A DNA stretch of 64,000 nt, taken from positions 1,364,001 to 1,428,000 of the forward strand of contig NW_025408684.1 in the NCBI RefSeq assembly GCF_020360975.1, written 5' to 3'. The position numbers and the translations under genes were made by a program. Numbering within the stretch: position 1 is the first letter of the stretch; every line of letters begins with the position of its first letter. This DNA is from Hirsutella rhossiliensis (lineage: Eukaryota; Ascomycota; Sordariomycetes; Hypocreales; Ophiocordycipitaceae). Positions 45,436-55,639 of the stretch are shown here, in pieces. A model generated the notes under the pieces. That model was not told the DNA's origin. It saw only the letters and a program-made list of their open reading frames with translations, and did not search any database.

Positions 45436-45532
45436 GTACGTACACAAGCACACACACGCACACACTTTCATATATGTATATATATATACATATATGTGTG
45501 CGCCCGTGTGTGTGTGTGTGTATACGACGTCT
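45436..45532. repeat. CA - AT palindrome - TG composite repeat
   Basis: A CA-rich arm, a 28-nt perfect AT palindrome (45,469-45,496; CATATATGTATATA and its complement), then a TG-rich arm. The arms are complementary, so the whole block can form a long imperfect hairpin. Confidence 0.8.
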
Positions 45533-47843
45533 TCACTCCGTTAAGCATACCGCATACTGCCAAGTTATATCCCCCCGTGCAACGAGACATGGCGTCTACT
45601 TCGTTATGCATGCGCCCAGCGGAACGACGTCCGGCAGCGGGGCCTTCCTTGGGGAGCCATTTTTGTGATTCGTCTCGTGCAGTCGCCGTCTATTAATACC
45701 TGCCGACCTGTGCGGGAACATCCAGGGCTCCCCGCCATGGCAAGCGAGCTCTCGGAGAGGCCAAGTCCGCTGCTCCCCGACTGTCCAGCTCTGTATCAGC
45801 ACCGAGTCAACAGGATCCACTCGGACGCAGCGAGATGCTGCACTTCAAGTCCAGACTCACGATCGCCTCACCTCACCACACCGCATGTACGTGATGCCGC
45901 CCCGTGCCATCAGAATTTTCGGCCCATCCTTGCGCACGACGTTGACGCCTTGACGGGACCAACCTCGGGGAATCGTCCCATAACGGTTGGTCCGGCGGAC
46001 GGAGCGCGCTTCTGTTCGCCGACGAATTCGGGTCCGTGGTCCGACTCGGTCGCAGCTCTGTGACAGCTCCAAGCCCGTGCCCATCGTCCACTGTCCGACG
46101 CGCCGAGGGTGAAGCATCTGAGGCGCATGCATTCGTAGGAATCCAAACTTTGGCCCCGTTCACCCCGTCAGGCTCCGACCACGACGCCTTGCCGAGCTCC
46201 ATCCATCCTCGCATGCTTTTGCCCCGCGAAGGATAAAGAGGGCAACAGCCCCGGGCGCCATGATGCGTGCTTCGATGATGGAACTCGGCAGATACGACCC
46301 GGCACCGGCTACCCAGCCGTCGATAGGGTCGCCCAAGGCGCGTTTCCCATGTCCTGTGCTTGCATGGCTCCGGGCTCGTGCATATTCACGTACATGCCGT
46401 ACACACAGCACACATGCACGGCATGGGCTGCCACATTCCGCGCTCGGCTGGGCAATGGCGAGAGGGTGCCAAGATTGCGTGGACAATGAAAAGTAAAGCG
46501 CCAGTGGGCGCCTCCCAGTCGTCAACACCAGCCTCTGAGCTCCCCCAGCGGCACATGCACATGCCTTGATGCATGTACGTGCACACATGCAATGCATGCA
46601 TACGCTTGTATGTATGTACTGTATGAGCCAGAGGCAGACTGCTGCCCCCTGTATGCACTGTAGCAAGACTGTTGCCTTCGATGGCAGCCATAAACCGTCG
46701 ATGCGGGAGGATGGGAGGCGAACAAGCCACGTCACCAGCCACACCCATCCTGCACACGTACATTAGCCACCTACCAATTATAGCAGCGCAACGGGGACAA
46801 GAGGGAAAAAGGTGAAACGATAGGCATGCAGGTCGGGGCGGCGAACATGCGTGGACCGAAGGAGGCGGTTTGATGGGCGACCGGGGCCCCGGCTGCTGCA
46901 GCTTGTCTTGGCTGTCCGATGCGGCTTCTTCGTGTCGCCCTTTGGCCGCCAAGTCGGGTAAAAAATCTCGGCCGCTCTCCCTACCATTTGCCTACTGTAC
47001 TGCTGGGCCGGCCGTCTTTCTTTGTACCCCACATGGCCGCAAAGGACCGGGGAAGCCACAGTGACAGTGTGTGCCACCGTCATGTACTGTACAAAGAGCG
47101 GGTAGCACAAGAAGAGGCCGGGGGTCGACAACGGACGTGGCTGTGTGCTATGGTTGCAAGCGATGGGGCGTGCTTCGACTGGCTCACAGTGTCATCGGTC
47201 CCTGGCCCTTCTCCCCACGGCCGATGCGCGCGGCCGGGCTGCCATCGTTGGACGACGGCCTGGCCCCGGCAACATGCGTGCGTCGGTCGGGAAATGGTCC
47301 GATTGTCACGGGACGGTGGCGCAAGTTTCTCGGCCAAGAGTCAGGAGGGTGGTGTTCTGTCGTCCGGCACGGCTGCTGCCGCTAGGAACGGGGGACGGTC
47401 GAGGCCGTTGACACCAGCATTAGAGGGACTGACAGTGGTCACTTATTAGCCACGGCCACATCTTGACATGCCCAAGGGTCCCACGCTAAGGGAGCTGCAT
47501 AGTGCACCGGCTTCAGCCCTGCCCTACCCAGGCGACGGGCGACAGTGTGCAGATGGATGACCTGCGGATCGACAGTGGCCTTTCCTTGGGAGACGGTGAC
47601 GAGGCTCGGGCAAGGCTCGGGGACACGTCTTGATGACGTGGGCGCTGCAGAGGAGCCGTCGGACGAAACCAAAGATTGGCCCCAAGGCATTGCGCGGCCT
47701 GGTCGATGAAGAAGCAACGAATGATGGTGGCGAGCCGAACGTCGAAAGGATGAAGGAAAAGGCTCGTGCGACGTTGTCTGGCTGCACTTGCCACACGTGC
47801 ACAGCCACAACGTACGACTGCTGCAGGTGGCGGCGGTTTGGTG

Positions 47844-47888
47844 TCCACGTCCAGTCCACAGTCCAGCCCACAGTCCAGTCCACAGCCA
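47844..47888. repeat. CAGTCCACAG-type 10-nt tandem repeat
   Basis: Four degenerate 10-nt units built from CAGTCCACAG. Confidence 0.7.
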
Positions 47889-49272
47889 CTGGCGATCCCT
47901 TGTGGCTCAGATGATGGGAGCGAGCGAGGCGAGGCACCGAGATCTCAACCCCCCTCCCCTCGTGCAAGCATGCGTCTATATGCATGTACATATGCATGTC
48001 TGCAACAAAATGGAGAGCAGGAGCCGTCTGTGCGTGCAACGTCGAGCGGCTTCCACGCCCCCGGGGGATCGTCTGTTAATGGCAGGCAGCCTCCTTGTCA
48101 GGCAGGGGTCGGCTGCAGACACTGTACATACCTTAGTACATACAGTACCTCTCCAAGTATTCGTACTTCCCGGCCCATGGCCTTGCAAACCGCCAACGTG
48201 GTTGCTAGACGGCGTGCCCGCCACCAGGTGGTACTTACTCGACTTACCTAATAATTACAGAGCAGGGTCGGTACAGTACCTCATTTGTTAGCACCTGTAG
48301 CGCAGGGCACCGGTCCGGAGCCAATCCACTGGCTGCCCTCCCCGGTGGTTCTTTTGAGGCGCGGCGAGAGCTTGTTGGGTCCGTTCCGTGGCTGCGGGTG
48401 GTGGATGGTTGGATACGAGGTCCTGGTCCGGCGACGTTGCATGTACTGTATGTGACTGGTCGAGGCGGCTTACAGGTGGGAAGAGGCCGTGGTCTCTGTG
48501 CACACCGCATGTACAGTACATACAAGAGCATGCCTCAAGGGACAGGAAAGCCTGTGCAGCAGTGACATTGTTCCTCGGTCACCAGGCCATGGTCAGCGAC
48601 GAGTGCGTCGGTGACGGGATGGATGACCGCCTGCGCACTAGCCACAGTGGCGTGTCCCGTCCGCTTAGCCTGGTGGCGGCCCCAACGCCACAATCTCCGG
48701 AGACGCGACAAGTACCCGTATCCGTGGGTGGACTCTGGTACGCATGAGAGCAGGTCGTTTGACTTTGCAAACAAACCCTTCTGAGTTAGGACATTGAATC
48801 GCATCATGGTCCTGTTCATTTGCAAGACACAGCACGAGGCAGGGCTTCCACCACTGCTGCTGGTCCCCCCACTTCCCCAAATTGGGGCGCCTCGATAAGC
48901 AATGCGTGGCTAATGAGACCTGGGCTGCATGTACTCCGTACTGTAGCTTTGGCTCCCTGTACCTGGCGACCCCACTTTTCGCCAGTGGTGGGTGAGCTGG
49001 CGGCGGATCAATCTCCTTAAACAATTATCAAGCTCTCTCCTATGGATCGCTTACAGACGATGCTAGCGCCTACAGGGGCCGCGTTCCAGAGCGTCTGTCC
49101 AGAGCAAATCCCCCAGCCCACATCCACCCTCGTCCAGCTCTTGCGTGCTGCAGGGCCCCTGCTTGCCGTCCTCGACCCGTGCCAACGGGCGAGAGAGAGC
49201 CTCTCTCTTTCTTTTCCCGAGCAATGACAGACAGACGCTGCCACGGACGGACATTCGCCCACCGACCGAGTC

Positions 49273-49320
49273 ACTGCTGGGACTGCTGGGACTGCTGGAA
49301 TCGCTGGAATCGCTGGCACT
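49273..49320. repeat. CTGGGACTG / CTGGAATCG tandem 9-mers
   Basis: Five 9-nt units; two variants alternate from GGACTG to GAATCG. Confidence 0.7.
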
Positions 49321-49560
49321 GCCGGACGCCGTCGCATCACCCAGTGGGCAACGGGGAGCTTCCACCATCAAGGGACTAATCGCCCCAAGGCCGCCCGAGG
49401 AAAGAGTCAGTCTCGGCTCGGTACCTCTTTAGACTGGAGCCCTGCCCCATGCCGGTACCTTGTTGCTGCTGCACGGGAAGCTTTTTTTGGCCCTTTTGTT
49501 TATTCTTTTCTTTCTTCCCTTTCCCCGCGGCGGACGTTGCGCCCTCTCCCGAAGCATGTA

Positions 49561-50757
49561 CGTGATAAATTAACATGGTCCCTTCTCTTGGGGAGGGGGG
49601 GAATCCGTTTGGGAATTGGGAGGACACATGGAAACTACTGGACGGGGAAGGGGGGGGGAGACCAGAGCAGGTGGGAGGGGCGGCGACTGTCCCCCCCTCT
49701 ACCTTCCTTTCCCTTTACAAGCTCTTTCCCAGCGGCTCAAGTACCTCCGGGTCTATCTTGTATGTAAGGCAGGTATGGATGGTCTTCGAACTTTCCCACT
49801 CCACTTCAGCGTCCTCCCATCATTATTGCATAGGCCCCGAGACACCAATGGGAGGCGCTCGTTGTCGTCCGCCCGCTCCATCCCTAACCCATCTTCAGCT
49901 CCCCTCTGCTGGTTGCTTGAGCTTCATCTCTCGTCCTATTAACCTCTGCCGAACTGCCCAGCCCACCTCGGATCTATGCCGATACATATCCCGGGGCCCA
50001 GCTCCTTGGTGCATGCTATTATACTACTTCCATCTTTTATCGCCCGATCCTCCGCCCGCCTCATCACTACTTCACCCAGACATCCCGCCGCTCTCGTTTG
50101 CGCCTATTTTCCTCTTCCTGTCCCCTCGTCCGCATTCTTCTCTCTTTTCCTCCTCCTGCTCTTCCTCCCAGCTCCCCTCATCCCAGAGCCCCCCGTCGTC
50201 CGCGAAATCAAACGCCGCTTCTCCACGTCGTCGACCCGGAAACACACACGGCCGGGCTCTGTCCTTGTACCGACCCAAGCGTCACAGCAGTCTCAACCCG
50301 GTGCGACCCTTGGATTCGGCACCAGCAGTCGACCGCCTTGCCACTGCAACCTTGGAAGCACATCTCACCGCCTGGACAGGCTTCAGTGCAACTGCGCCCT
50401 CTGCTGGCGACTCGCTTCACCGCGCCGGCTTTCCCAGGTCGCCTCCTCATTCTCGCTGCCTTCTGGATATTCCGCCTCGTCGTGGATGCTCGTCGCTCCT
50501 TTTTTTTTTGATCCTGCAAAACTCGTTGCCCGGGCTCGATCGGGCTGTGCTTGCTCTCCCGCCCCACTCCGCCGTCCCGTCCAGCCTTCGTCCGCTTCAT
50601 CCAACGTATGGTCACCACCTAATCACGTCCTTGGCTCGTCACGGCTGCGAGAGGCAAACGTGGCGTGTGCCCCTGAAGAGCTCAGCTACTCTTCGGAGGG
50701 TCCCGAAGCGTCGAGGGAAACCGCCATCTCTGCGGCGTCATCCTGCCTGTTGGCACC
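49561..50757 (+). promoter_or_regulatory. Promoter and long pyrimidine-rich leader of the CP2 factor gene
   Basis: The plus strand is rich in C and T from about 49,800 to 50,700 with several long but low-complexity open frames. I treat it as leader/promoter of the downstream transcription-factor gene. Upstream ATGs are present, so uORF control is possible. Confidence 0.5.
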
Positions 50758-53436
50758 ATGTTCCGTCAACGGTAAGAAAAGTCCCAGGCCTCCCTCGTTT
50801 GTTCGTGTACCGGTTCCCATCTGGAGGTCCGCTCTCTTCCAGACTCGTGTCCTCGATCGAGCAGCTGCCACTCCCCTGTCGTCGATGATACTGCTCTGGG
50901 GTATGCAACGACTCCTTATTGACTGAATCGCTTCTCTTGCAGAACAAGCTCGCAAAAACCCGGCGATGATTTGCTTGCCAACTTTCGGCAGCAGTTTCCG
51001 GAGGTTGTAGCCGTCAGCACAGAGTCCTCTGCACCGGTAATCTCCCAAACTACTGCTGCGAATAATCCAATCTCACACCATACGACTTCAAAAGACTGGT
51101 ATGCTTTGCAATCGACCCCTTTGCGTCTATTACATGCGTCGGCGGGAGTGGAGACTGCAGGCATCTCTCGCAGTATCTGCCGTCCATTCCTCTGTCGACG
51201 CCCAGCTATGCGTCGAGAGCGGTGATGCTAATTCTGAGGCTACTGTAGCGGCTCGAATACCGACCATGAGCCATTTCGAGATCAAGACCCGACCCCGCGT
51301 GCCTCCCACGAACCATGGAGGTTCACGCCATCGCTTCTTGATCCCAACTCCTACAACTTCAGCGCATTCGGCAGCACGGGGCCAGGATATTACACCCCCA
51401 CGCCCGGGGGCGCAAACACTCTGTTCCATTCACAAGCCGGCGACTTGCATAGTCAAAACGTGCCCATGGTGCCCGGCTTGGGAACACCTCTGTCCATGCC
51501 GACCTCTGGCGATGCGATTCACTCTGGCGCGGCCGTGGTGGACATGGCGAGCTTTCAGACCCTGCAGCCGCAGCAGTTCCACCATTTCAACCCCTTCATT
51601 CAGCCGCAGCAGTCTCAACAGACCTTTGCTCCGTCTTCCTTTATTCACCGCGATACCGGATACGAGACGATGGAGCACGATGGCTCGCCGATGGACTCGG
51701 ATCCTTCTGACGAGAGGATGCCGTCGTTGGCAACCACGTTGCACTCGCAGGATCTCACAGGGATGCCCATGGGCCATTCACTCCCTGCCTCTGCAGAGAA
51801 ATTCCGCTTTCACTCTGCCCTGAACGCGCCGACTGCCATGATCAGGCACGCCGACGAGATCCCGGTGACGTATTTGAATAAGGGGCAGGCTTACTCCCTG
51901 TCCATCTCAGACACGAACGGAGCGATCCCGATCCAGCCCGGCACCAAGTACCGAACGTTTGTGCGAATATCGTTCGAGGATGAAGAGCAGCGCCAGAAGC
52001 CTGGGGTCTGCTGGAGTCTGTGGAAGGAAGGAAGAGGCACAAACGAAGCCCACCAAAGAGGAGGGAAACTGCAGGCCGTCGAGTTTGTCGAAGCCAGCCA
52101 GCCGGCCGAGGGCGACGACAAGAGAACGCGCGTCGAGCTCGAGGCGTCATCTTTCGATGGCTTCTCCGTGGTCTGGACTCCCGGAACCAACGGTGCTCCC
52201 GAAGTCAACATTGCCGTCAGGTTCAACTTTCTCTCTACAGACTTTAGTCATTCGAAAGGCGTCAAGGGCATCCCCGTGAGGCTCTGTGCCAAGACTAGCC
52301 TCCTTCCCGCAGATGCAGCCGAGACGACGCCCGAGGTATGCTTCTGCAAAGTCAAGCTCTTTCGAGACCATGGCGCCGAGCGGAAGCTGTCCAACGACGT
52401 GGCTCATGTCAAGAAGTCGATCGACAAGCTGAAGCAACAGCTCTCCCAGATCGAAAGCGGTATCAAGGACTTTGGCAAAAGAAAGCGACACAGTGGCGCC
52501 TCCAGGGCGACGGACCCGCAACGCCCGGGCAAAGTTCCCAAGCACAAGAGAACCTGGTCAATGTCGTCGGCAAGCTCGGCCGGGGGCGGAGGCCCCCGCA
52601 TGACCATGGAGGAAGACTTGCACTTCAAGCTACAGACACTCCAGGATATGTTCACCAGCACACGTCCGGTCAGCGTGCTGTACTTGCGAGGGGAAGAGCT
52701 GGACGATCCGGATCTTCATCCCGTCTCGCTTCCGGGAGACATGTCGCCGCCCACGAAGACCGTCGGGGACGGCTTACGGGACGGGCCCAATTGGCAAGCC
52801 CGCAGCTCGCACAGCTCCGCCACAGGTTCCATGGTTTCACCCTCGCCTAGCTCCCTCTCCTTGGCATCACAGACGTCTGCGATGGGCTCCGGGGGAGGCG
52901 CTTGGAAAAGCCTGGACTCCAGAGCGTCGGGCGATGTCTCTCGCAGGGGGTCGGAGCGGCCGACGCGAATTTCGAAGACGGATGAGGAAGGGGCGCTTAG
53001 CGGTTGGATAGAGGCCCTCGGCGTCGATGCGTCCTACCGACCGCCCCCCGAACGAACCGAAAAGCCGGTGGCGTGCTTCTACGTCCAGTACCAAGCCAAG
53101 GAAGAGGCAGAGAATCAGACATATCACCGGGCCATCTACCTCATGAAACGGACGCTCGAGGAATTCAACGGACGCATTGCGAGCAAATGGGGTCTAGAGG
53201 CACCGAGAATTCAACGGACGATCCAGGTGGTCCGGGCGGGCTTGGAGGTTGAGATGGACGACGACTTTGTGCGCGAGCTCAAGGAGGGACAAGACATGAG
53301 GCTCGAAGTCGAGGAGATTACTCGGCAGGAACATGCAACACAACGCAGATGGGGCATGTCGGCGGATGGATCGAGCGACGAGAACACGGCAAAGCCGGCG
53401 GCCACGAAAGGGCTCGTGCTCCGGCTCGTGACTTGA
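50758..53436 (+). CDS. Grainyhead/CP2-family transcription factor
   Basis: DNA-binding regulator; the Neurospora relative (CSP-2) controls cell-wall remodelling during conidial separation. Proposed exons 50758-50771, 50943-51098, 51161-51221 and 51271-53436, 798 residues. The 14-nt first exon gives MFRQ and joins by GTAAGA...CAG to RTSSQKPGDDLLANFRQQFP. The third exon encodes QYLPSIPLSTPSYASRA. Its 3' junction is uncertain because the in-phase acceptor (51,270) is a weak GAG. The N-terminal third is proline- and glutamine-rich (WRFTPSLLDPNS, PGYYTPTPGGANTLFHSQ). The CP2 immunoglobulin-like domain runs about residues 185-390 (FRFHSALNAPTAMIRH, EIPVTYLNKGQAYSLSISD, PGTKYRTFVRISFEDE, NIAVRFNFLSTDFSHSKGVK, CFCKVKLFRDHGAERKL). 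A C-terminal dimerisation-like segment has RPVSVLYLRGEELDD and FYVQYQAKEEAENQ. Confidence 0.88.
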
Positions 53437-53789
53437 TTGGCTTCCAAGACAATGATATTCAACTGAGGAGGGTCAGAGACGAGGATAGAATTGGGATGAA
53501 GGTGGTGTTGTATGGCGGCACACTGAAGATGTGTCTACGACATTTATGCACGAAGACAGATACCCCGGCGTTGGGGATTGAAGGATTTCTCTAATTTAGG
53601 ATGCCATTGGCATGCCGTGTTTGTTTTACATTTGACAGGTAGCCCGAGCAATGGGTGGTAAAAGTACATGTAGGAAGTCAGACGCATCGATGTTTCATGT
53701 TCTCCGTTCCCCCTTTTCTTGTTTCTTTTGTTCAGGCTCTCTCGGCTGTGTTTTTTTGGTTATAAATATTGATGTTTTCTTCCCACTTA
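53437..53789. other. 3' flank of the CP2 factor gene up to the transposon
   Basis: No gene seen. It ends in a T-rich tract (53,710-53,780) next to the transposon end; the TA target lies at 53,788-53,789. Confidence 0.5.
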
Positions 53790-53833
53790 AGTCCCTGCAC
53801 ATAGAAATGGGCACCCCCCTGTTTTGGGCACCC
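53790..53833 (+). repeat. Left terminal inverted repeat, 44 bp
   Basis: Identical to the reverse complement of the right end over all 44 positions. It contains two direct copies of TGGGCACCC. Confidence 0.95.
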
Positions 53834-53878
53834 CAAAAAAATCACGACCATTTTCAACACCATTAATTCAATCCCTTC

Positions 53879-55485
53879 TCACTGCCCACCACCGTGCACT
53901 ACGATACAATCGTCACCTATTTCTGAAACCTCAGCTTCGGTTTCATCAGATTCTTCATTCTCAGCTGCGTTCACCTCCTCCTGCGCCCGTCGTATTGCCT
54001 CAATATTGGCGAACCTCGAATTCGGGCTCGTGACCACCCTCTTCCTTTTTTTCGGCTTGACGGCCGCCAATTGTGTTTCAGTGCCTGAATCTGCAATTGA
54101 GCTTTTGCTAAAAGGCCATCCTTCTCGTCAAACCCTTTTGTGATCTTCCTGAACAGCAATCTCTTCGTGGGCACGTCGTCGTCTAGCTGGTTGAATTGAA
54201 CTACCTGAACCTTCAGATCTTGCGAGCGCCTCGGGGTCGACCACGCAATCTGGGATGTGTCTGATTGCCAGTCACTGGTGGGTAAGTGGCTATTGAATGC
54301 ATTGGCCACATTTTTCGCGTTCTTTTGCGTCTGTTGCTGTTCTCCAGCAGAAGAGGGCTCAAAAGTGGCTTCGCCATCGACACCGGCCACAAACCCGTCG
54401 CTTTCCAGCCACCCTTGATGTTTGACACAGTGAGCGCTTGCTCGCGTGCTTTCTGGTAGCAGGAAAGAAAGTTTTGCTTGCCGACTGGGCTTGAATCGGT
54501 CAGGAGGCTGAGAAATCCGACCTGTTTGCGGTAGTAGTGCTTAAGAGCGGAAGACAGACAAATCGAGCGGTTGCAGCACATGAGAGGTATGGGAGGTAAG
54601 AAAGAAGGTGAATCTGATGCTGGTAGCATAGATACATGAAGTCAACCGTCTCGTGACTTCCGTGGCCGTCCAATACTAGCAGTCTTCGCTCCGAAGGGTC
54701 GGGTGGCTGGGTTCTTGGAATGAACACTCTTTCGAGCCACTCCACCGCAGTTTGGTCCGAAGTCCAGCCGTTCTTTGTCGCAGTGAATTGCCAGTCACTA
54801 AAAGTACTGAGATCTTCTGGGAACCACTGTTGCTGGACCGATTTGCCCTTGAAAATGACGAGTGGAGGGAGGAAGGTGCCGGCAGCGGACACGCACTCGA
54901 TGAACGACGTCCAGACCCGAGAACCAGGCGTCTTCTTTTGTACAGATCGTTTTTCAGCACTGCCAACGACCAGGCCATTCTCCCAAGTCCTTCCATGATG
55001 CCTGCTTCATCCATGTTGTACCTGTTCTCCGGCTTAATAGCCAGAATCTCGGGAAGGAAGAAATTGTTGAACCAAGGCCGAATTACCTCGGTAGAAGCGC
55101 CGTTGACACGCGCAGAGTCTCTGTGATGGCACTTCTGGGTCCGAACTGCAGGATTTCGTCTTAAAAATGCTTGCATCCAGTGTTTTCCGAGCGGTGTGTG
55201 GTCTCCTTTGACGGCGAGCATGCGCTGCGCGAACTGCCTGATCTGCGAGTGAGTGGGAGGAAGGCCCAAGGCGTCCTGAATGAGAATCCATTCGGTAAGT
55301 TGCTTTTCCTGTGTCTGAGAAAGCCTCTGAAGAGCAGAAAATGCATCCTTTCTGCATTCGTGACCATGCATGCGATTGTAAAGAGTTGCCCTCGGGACGC
55401 CCCAATCGCGAGCAGCCTTCTTGGCGGATCCGCCATTGGCGATTGCCTCAAGGGCGCTGTGAATGTCAGACTCTGTATATTTCAT
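53879..55485 (-). pseudogene. Broken pogo/Fot1-type transposase
   Basis: Reads from 55485 down to 53879 in at least five frame segments. The first (residues 1-160) starts MKYTESDIHSALEAIANGGS with a psq-type helix-turn-helix (SAKKAARDWGVPRATLYNRM), then a CENP-B-like helix-turn-helix (GLPPTHSQIRQFAQRML), then NMDEAGIMEGLG carrying the first catalytic Asp. Frame changes near 54,982, 54,590-54,600, 54,551, about 54,340 and about 54,075 separate the remaining parts: FLPPLVIFKGK, LLVLDGHGSHETVDF with the second Asp, ALKHYYRK, RLLFRKITKGFDEKD and KKRKRVVTSPNSRFANIEA. Several lesions look like loss of one base from a short homopolymer, and none is a simple nonsense change. As given it cannot make a full transposase. 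Confidence 0.9.
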
Positions 55486-55595
55486 CAGTAGTGGCTTGAA
55501 GACACATGCGTCAATTTTTTAGCAGATTGGATGCGTTTCCGCGGTGAAATTTGCTGTTGAAGTTGACGCAGCCGTTTAGGTTGGGCACCCATCTT

Positions 55596-55639
55596 GGGTG
55601 CCCAAAACAGGGGGGTGCCCATTTCTATGTGCAGGGACT
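55596..55639 (-). repeat. Right terminal inverted repeat, 44 bp
   Basis: Reverse complement identical to the left end. Just inside, TTGGGCACCC at about 55,581-55,590 forms a hairpin with the inner part of the repeat, an extra copy absent from the left end. Confidence 0.95.

Larger units (their letters stand above)
41174..49560. other. Gene-poor interval of about 8.4 kb
   Basis: I find no protein with recognisable features on either strand. Open frames are GC-driven and low-complexity. The interval contains ATGT/GTAT runs (about 41,701-41,717 and 43,888-43,940), an ATTG run (44,050-44,068), CCATCTCTCT repeats (44,920-45,000), an AT palindrome (45,469-45,496), 10-nt tandem repeats (47,844-47,888) and 9-nt repeats (49,273-49,320). 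Base composition is not AT-shifted, so there is no sign of repeat-induced point mutation. Confidence 0.5.
53790..55639 (-). mobile_element. pogo/Fot1-like DNA transposon
   Basis: An 1850-bp class II element. The two ends are perfect 44-bp inverted repeats beginning AGTCCCTGCACATAGAAATG, flanked by TA on both sides (53,788-53,789 and 55,640-55,641), as expected for Tc1/mariner-pogo insertions. Length, 44-bp ends and internal coding match the Fot1 group of fungi. The transposase reads on the minus strand but is broken. Insertion is 350 bp downstream of the CP2 factor gene. Confidence 0.95.

Noticed and set aside
49575..50926. Two long overlapping plus-strand frames (437 and 316 residues) before the CP2 gene
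   Set aside because: Pyrimidine-rich DNA gives long Ser/Pro/Leu frames in more than one phase; neither has recognisable domains. Better read as leader DNA.
53790..55639. Repeat-induced point mutation of the transposon
   Set aside because: The ends are identical and the coding region has indels, not the dense C-to-T changes and stop codons that RIP leaves.
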